A DNA stretch of 64,000 bases from the NCBI GenBank assembly GCA_037893225.1, contig JAZGUH010000535.1:1-64000 (forward strand). The letters run 5' to 3'. Numbering within the stretch: the first letter of the stretch is position 1; each line of letters begins with the position of its first letter. This document shows, piece after piece, positions 61,404 to 64,000 of the stretch. Both the position numbers and the translations under genes were made by a program. The notes under the pieces are model-generated. The model saw only the letters and a program-made list of their open reading frames with translations. It did not search any database and was not told the DNA's origin. This stretch comes from Hippasteria phrygiana (Eukaryota; Echinodermata; Asteroidea; Valvatida; Goniasteridae).

Positions 61404-63488
61404 TTGTGGAGAAAATTCAAACCTCGCAATGTTTATTTTCTTCCCGGCCACCATCTGTGTGCAGATTACCTTTTATTTATTGCTCCATGCCTGTCAAATT
61501 CCCTGGGGTATGGACTTGCTTTACTCATTCATAATTGCATGAAATATCAACCAAATTCAGTAATTTTGACATGTATGGATAGCTTAGATCTGGCGCTACA
61601 TGTTGCAATTATCGGCGGCTTCTTAGAGTTAAAACTTGTGGAGAAAATTCAAACCTCGCAATGTTTATTTTCTTTCCGGCCAACATCTGTGTACATATTA
61701 CCTTCTATTTATTGCTCCATGCCTGTCAAATTCCCTGGGGTATGACTTGCTTTACTCATTCATAATTGCATGAAATATAAACCAAATACAGTAATGTTGA
61801 CATGTATGGATAGCTTAGATCTGGCGCTACATGTTGCAATCATCGGCGGCTTCCTAGAGTTAAAACTTGTGGAGAAAATTCAAACCTCGCAATGTTTATT
61901 TTCTTTCCGGCCAACATCTGTGTACATGTTACCGTCTATTTATTGCTCCATGCATGTCAAATTCCCTGGGGTATGGACTTGCTTTATTCATTCATAATTG
62001 CATGAAATATCAACCAAATGCAGTAATTTTGACATGTATGGATAGCTTAGATCTGGCGCTACATGTTGCAATCATCGGCGGCTTCCTAGAGTTAAAACTT
62101 GTGGAGAAAATTCAAACCTCGCAATGTTTATTTTCTTTCCGGCCAACATCTGTGTACATGTTACCGTCTATTTATTGCTCCATGCATGTCAAATTCCCTG
62201 GGGTATGGACTTGCTTTACTCATTCATAATTGCATGAAATATCAACCAAATTCAGTAATTTTGACATGTATGGATAGCTTAGATCTGGCGCTACATGTTG
62301 CAATTATCGGCGGCTTCTTAGAGTTAACACTTGTGGAGAAAATTCAAACCTCGCAAAGTTTATTTTCTTTCCGGCCAACATCTGTGTGCATATTACCGTC
62401 TATTTATTGCTCCATGCCTGTCAAATTCCCTAGGGTATGACTTGCTTTACTCATTCATAATTGCATGAAATATCAACCAAATTAAGTAATTTTGACATGT
62501 ATGGATAGCTTAGATCTGGCGCTACATGTTGCAATTATCGGCGGCTTCTTAGAGTTAACACTTGTGGAGAAAATTCAAACCTCGCAATGTTTATTTTCTT
62601 CCCGGCCACCATCTGTGTGCAGATTACCTTTTATTTATTGCTCCATGCCTGTCAAATTCCCTGGGGTATGGACTTGCTTTACTCATTCATAATTGCATGA
62701 AATATCAACCAAATTCAGTAATTTTGACATGTATGGATAGCTTAGATCTGGCGCTACATGTTGCAATTATCGGCGGCTTCTTAGAGTTAAAACCTGTGGA
62801 GAAAATTCAAACCTCGCAATGTTTATTTTCTTTCCGGCCAACATCTGTGTACATATTACCTTCTATTTATTGCTCCATGCCTGTCAAATTCCCTGGGGTA
62901 TGACTTGCTTTACTCATTCATAATTGCATGAAATTTAAACCAAATACAGTAATGTTGACATGTATGGATAGCTTAGATCTGGCGCTACATGTTGCAATCA
63001 TCGGCGGCTTCCTAGAGTTAAAACTTGTGGAGAAAATTCAAACCTCGCAATGTTTATTTTCTTTCCGGCCAACATCTGTGTACATGTTACCGTCTATTTA
63101 TTGCTCCATGCATGTCAAATTCCCTGGGGTATGGACTTGCTTTATTCATTCATAATTGCATGAAATATCAACCAAATGCAGTAATTTTGACATGTATGGA
63201 TAGCTTAGATCTGGCGCTACATGTTGCAATCATCGGCGGCTTCCTAGAGTTAAAACTTGTGGAGAAAATTCAAACCTCGCAATGTTTATTTTCTTTCCGG
63301 CCAACATCTGTGTACATGTTACCGTCTATTTATTGCTCCATGCATGTCAAATTCCCTGGGGTATGGACTTGCTTTACTCATTCATAATTGCATGAAATAT
63401 CAACCAAATTCAGTAATTTTGACATGTATGGATAGCTTAGATCTGGCGCTACATGTTGCAATTATCGGCGGCTTCTTAGAGTTAACAC
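61404..63488 (+). repeat. 5-monomer repeat region, third occurrence (B F C C D B F C C)
   Basis: A unit starts at 61404 and a second, lacking D, at 62562. The second one shares two rare marks with 53528: TTAAAACCTG (near 62791 and 53757) and GAAATTTAAACC (62932 and 53898). These give a constant offset of 9,034 bp (39 monomers). Confidence 0.85.
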
Positions 63489-63951
63489 TTGTGGAGAAAA
63501 TTCAAACCTCGCAATGTTTATTTTCTTCCCGGCCACCATCTGTGTGCAGATTACCTTTTATTTATTGCTCCATGCCTGTCAAATTCTCTGGGGTATGGAC
63601 TTGCTTTACTCTTTCATAATTGCATGAAATATCAACCAAATTCAGTAATTTTGACATGTATGGATAGCTTAGATCTGGCGCTACATGTTGCAATTATCGG
63701 CGGCTTCTTAGAGTTAACACTTGTGGAGAAAATTCAAACCTCGCAAAGTTTATTTTCTTTCCGGCCAACATCTGTGTGCATATTACCGTCTATTTATTGC
63801 TCCATGCCTGTCAAATTCCCTAGGGTATGACTTGCTTTACTCATTCATAATTGCATGAAATATCAACCAAATTCAGTAATTTTGACATGTATGGATAGCT
63901 TAGATCTGGCGCTACATGTTGCAATTATCGGCGGCTTCTTAGAGTTAACAC

Positions 63952-64000
63952 TTGTGGAGAAAATTCAAACCTCGCAATGTTTATTTTCTTCCCGGCCACC
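63952..64000 (+). repeat. Truncated class-B monomer at the right window end
   Basis: The window stops after CCCGGCCACC, within a B monomer that follows D (63721). The array clearly continues to the right. Confidence 0.95.

Larger units (their letters stand above)
1..64000 (+). repeat. 231/232-bp satellite tandem array (whole window)
   Basis: The whole window is head-to-tail copies of one monomer, with the phase motif TTGTGGAG recurring every 231 or 232 bp (for example 6725, 6957, 7188, 7420, 7652). From 6.4 kb rightward neighbouring copies differ at only a few recurrent sites and the spacing never departs from 231/232. No inverted monomer, transposon or unique spacer interrupts it. A class-A monomer (9735-9966) is 232 bp with 91 G+C. 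Each monomer normally holds one AGATCT (BglII) site and five CpGs. Arrays of this length with higher-order structure are known from eukaryotic centromeres and heterochromatin, so that location is an inference. I do not recognise the family; no CENP-B-box-like motif is visible. Both window ends lie inside the array, so its true length is unknown. Confidence 0.98.
39163..64000 (+). repeat. Domain 4: F/G/H-containing satellite haplotype
   Basis: From here A, A' and E are absent and three new classes appear: H (first at 39163), F (first at 40322) and G (first at 40785). New linked marks also begin: GTAATGTTGACATG after F, GCTTTCCTCATTC in some B monomers, and CTTTACTCTTTC in others. The domain contains a 12-monomer HOR, 5-monomer and 4-monomer sub-repeats and a 29-monomer tandem duplication. 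It continues beyond the right end, where the last monomer, B at 63952, is cut. No gene is present. Confidence 0.9.

Noticed and set aside
904..63830. Hundreds of overlapping plus-strand ORFs of 60-146 codons, some with repeated hydrophobic-looking peptides
   Set aside because: They are translations of the satellite. A 232-bp period shifts the frame each monomer, the ORFs overlap each other in different frames, many begin at TTG, each ends at the same monomer stops (TCATAA or GTATGA), and the same peptides recur throughout. There is no splice, promoter or codon-bias evidence.
6494..64000. CRISPR-like periodic repeats
   Set aside because: The period is 231/232 bp and the whole period is conserved. 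There are no short repeats separated by unique spacers and no cas genes.
6494..64000. Alpha satellite or another primate centromere repeat
   Set aside because: The monomer length (231/232, not about 171) and sequence do not fit, and no CENP-B-box-like motif is visible.
6494..64000. rDNA intergenic spacer sub-repeats
   Set aside because: No rRNA gene, promoter or terminator sequence is present in 64 kb, and HOR organisation at this scale is not expected of spacer repeats. It cannot be fully excluded without flanking sequence.

Overview
The window is a single, gene-free tandem satellite array. Every part of it is built from one monomer of 231 or 232 bp, always in the same head-to-tail orientation, and the array runs past both ends of the window. 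About 276 monomers fit in 64 kb. A typical monomer is about 39% G+C and carries one BglII site and five CpGs. I see no protein gene, tRNA, rRNA, transposon, CRISPR array or foreign insertion. The many overlapping ORFs of 60-146 codons are repeats of the same satellite text and are not genes. Such a long array with higher-order repeat (HOR) organisation points to a eukaryotic nuclear genome, and to centromeric or other constitutive heterochromatin. I do not recognise the satellite family and cannot name the organism.

Monomer classes used below, phased on the TTGTGGAG motif and told apart by linked variant sites in the middle of the monomer: A = GTGTGCATATTACCTTC; A' = the same with ACCGTC; B = CCCGGCCACCATCTG followed by GCAGATTACC; C = GTGTACATGTTACCGTC with GCATGTC; D = GCAAAGTTT with GCATATTACCGTC, always 231 bp; E = GTGTACATATTACCGTC with GCATGTC; F = GTGTACATATTACCTTC with GCCTGTC, 231 bp; G = D-like left half with a B-like right half; H = B with TTTCCGG in place of TTCCCGG. 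The 231-bp monomers lack one G in the GTATGGACTTG motif (GTATGACTTG).

Layout: (0) 1 to about 6,375, the same satellite overlaid with dense random indels and two G-rich inserts. Its HOR-specific markers are intact, so this looks more like unpolished sequence than an old decayed edge. (1) 6,494-14,368, a mixed domain of A, B, C, D and E monomers with an internal 7-monomer duplication. (2) 14,369-27,345, a clear 11-monomer HOR of 2,549 bp in six successive units, two of them shortened to 8 and 9 monomers. (3) 27,346-39,162, a mixed domain with runs of A monomers, resuming the sequence order that preceded domain 2. (4) 39,163-64,000, a different family set: A and E are gone and F, G and H appear. 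It carries a 12-monomer HOR (2,781 bp), 5-monomer (1,158 bp) and 4-monomer (926 bp) sub-repeats, and a tandem duplication of a whole 29-monomer block (6,719 bp, 40,090-53,527).

The picture is of a satellite under active unequal exchange, with nested amplification at 1-, 4-, 5-, 11-, 12- and 29-monomer scales and several crossover junctions that can be read at single-monomer resolution. All class assignments were made by eye from variant sites; no alignment or database search was run.
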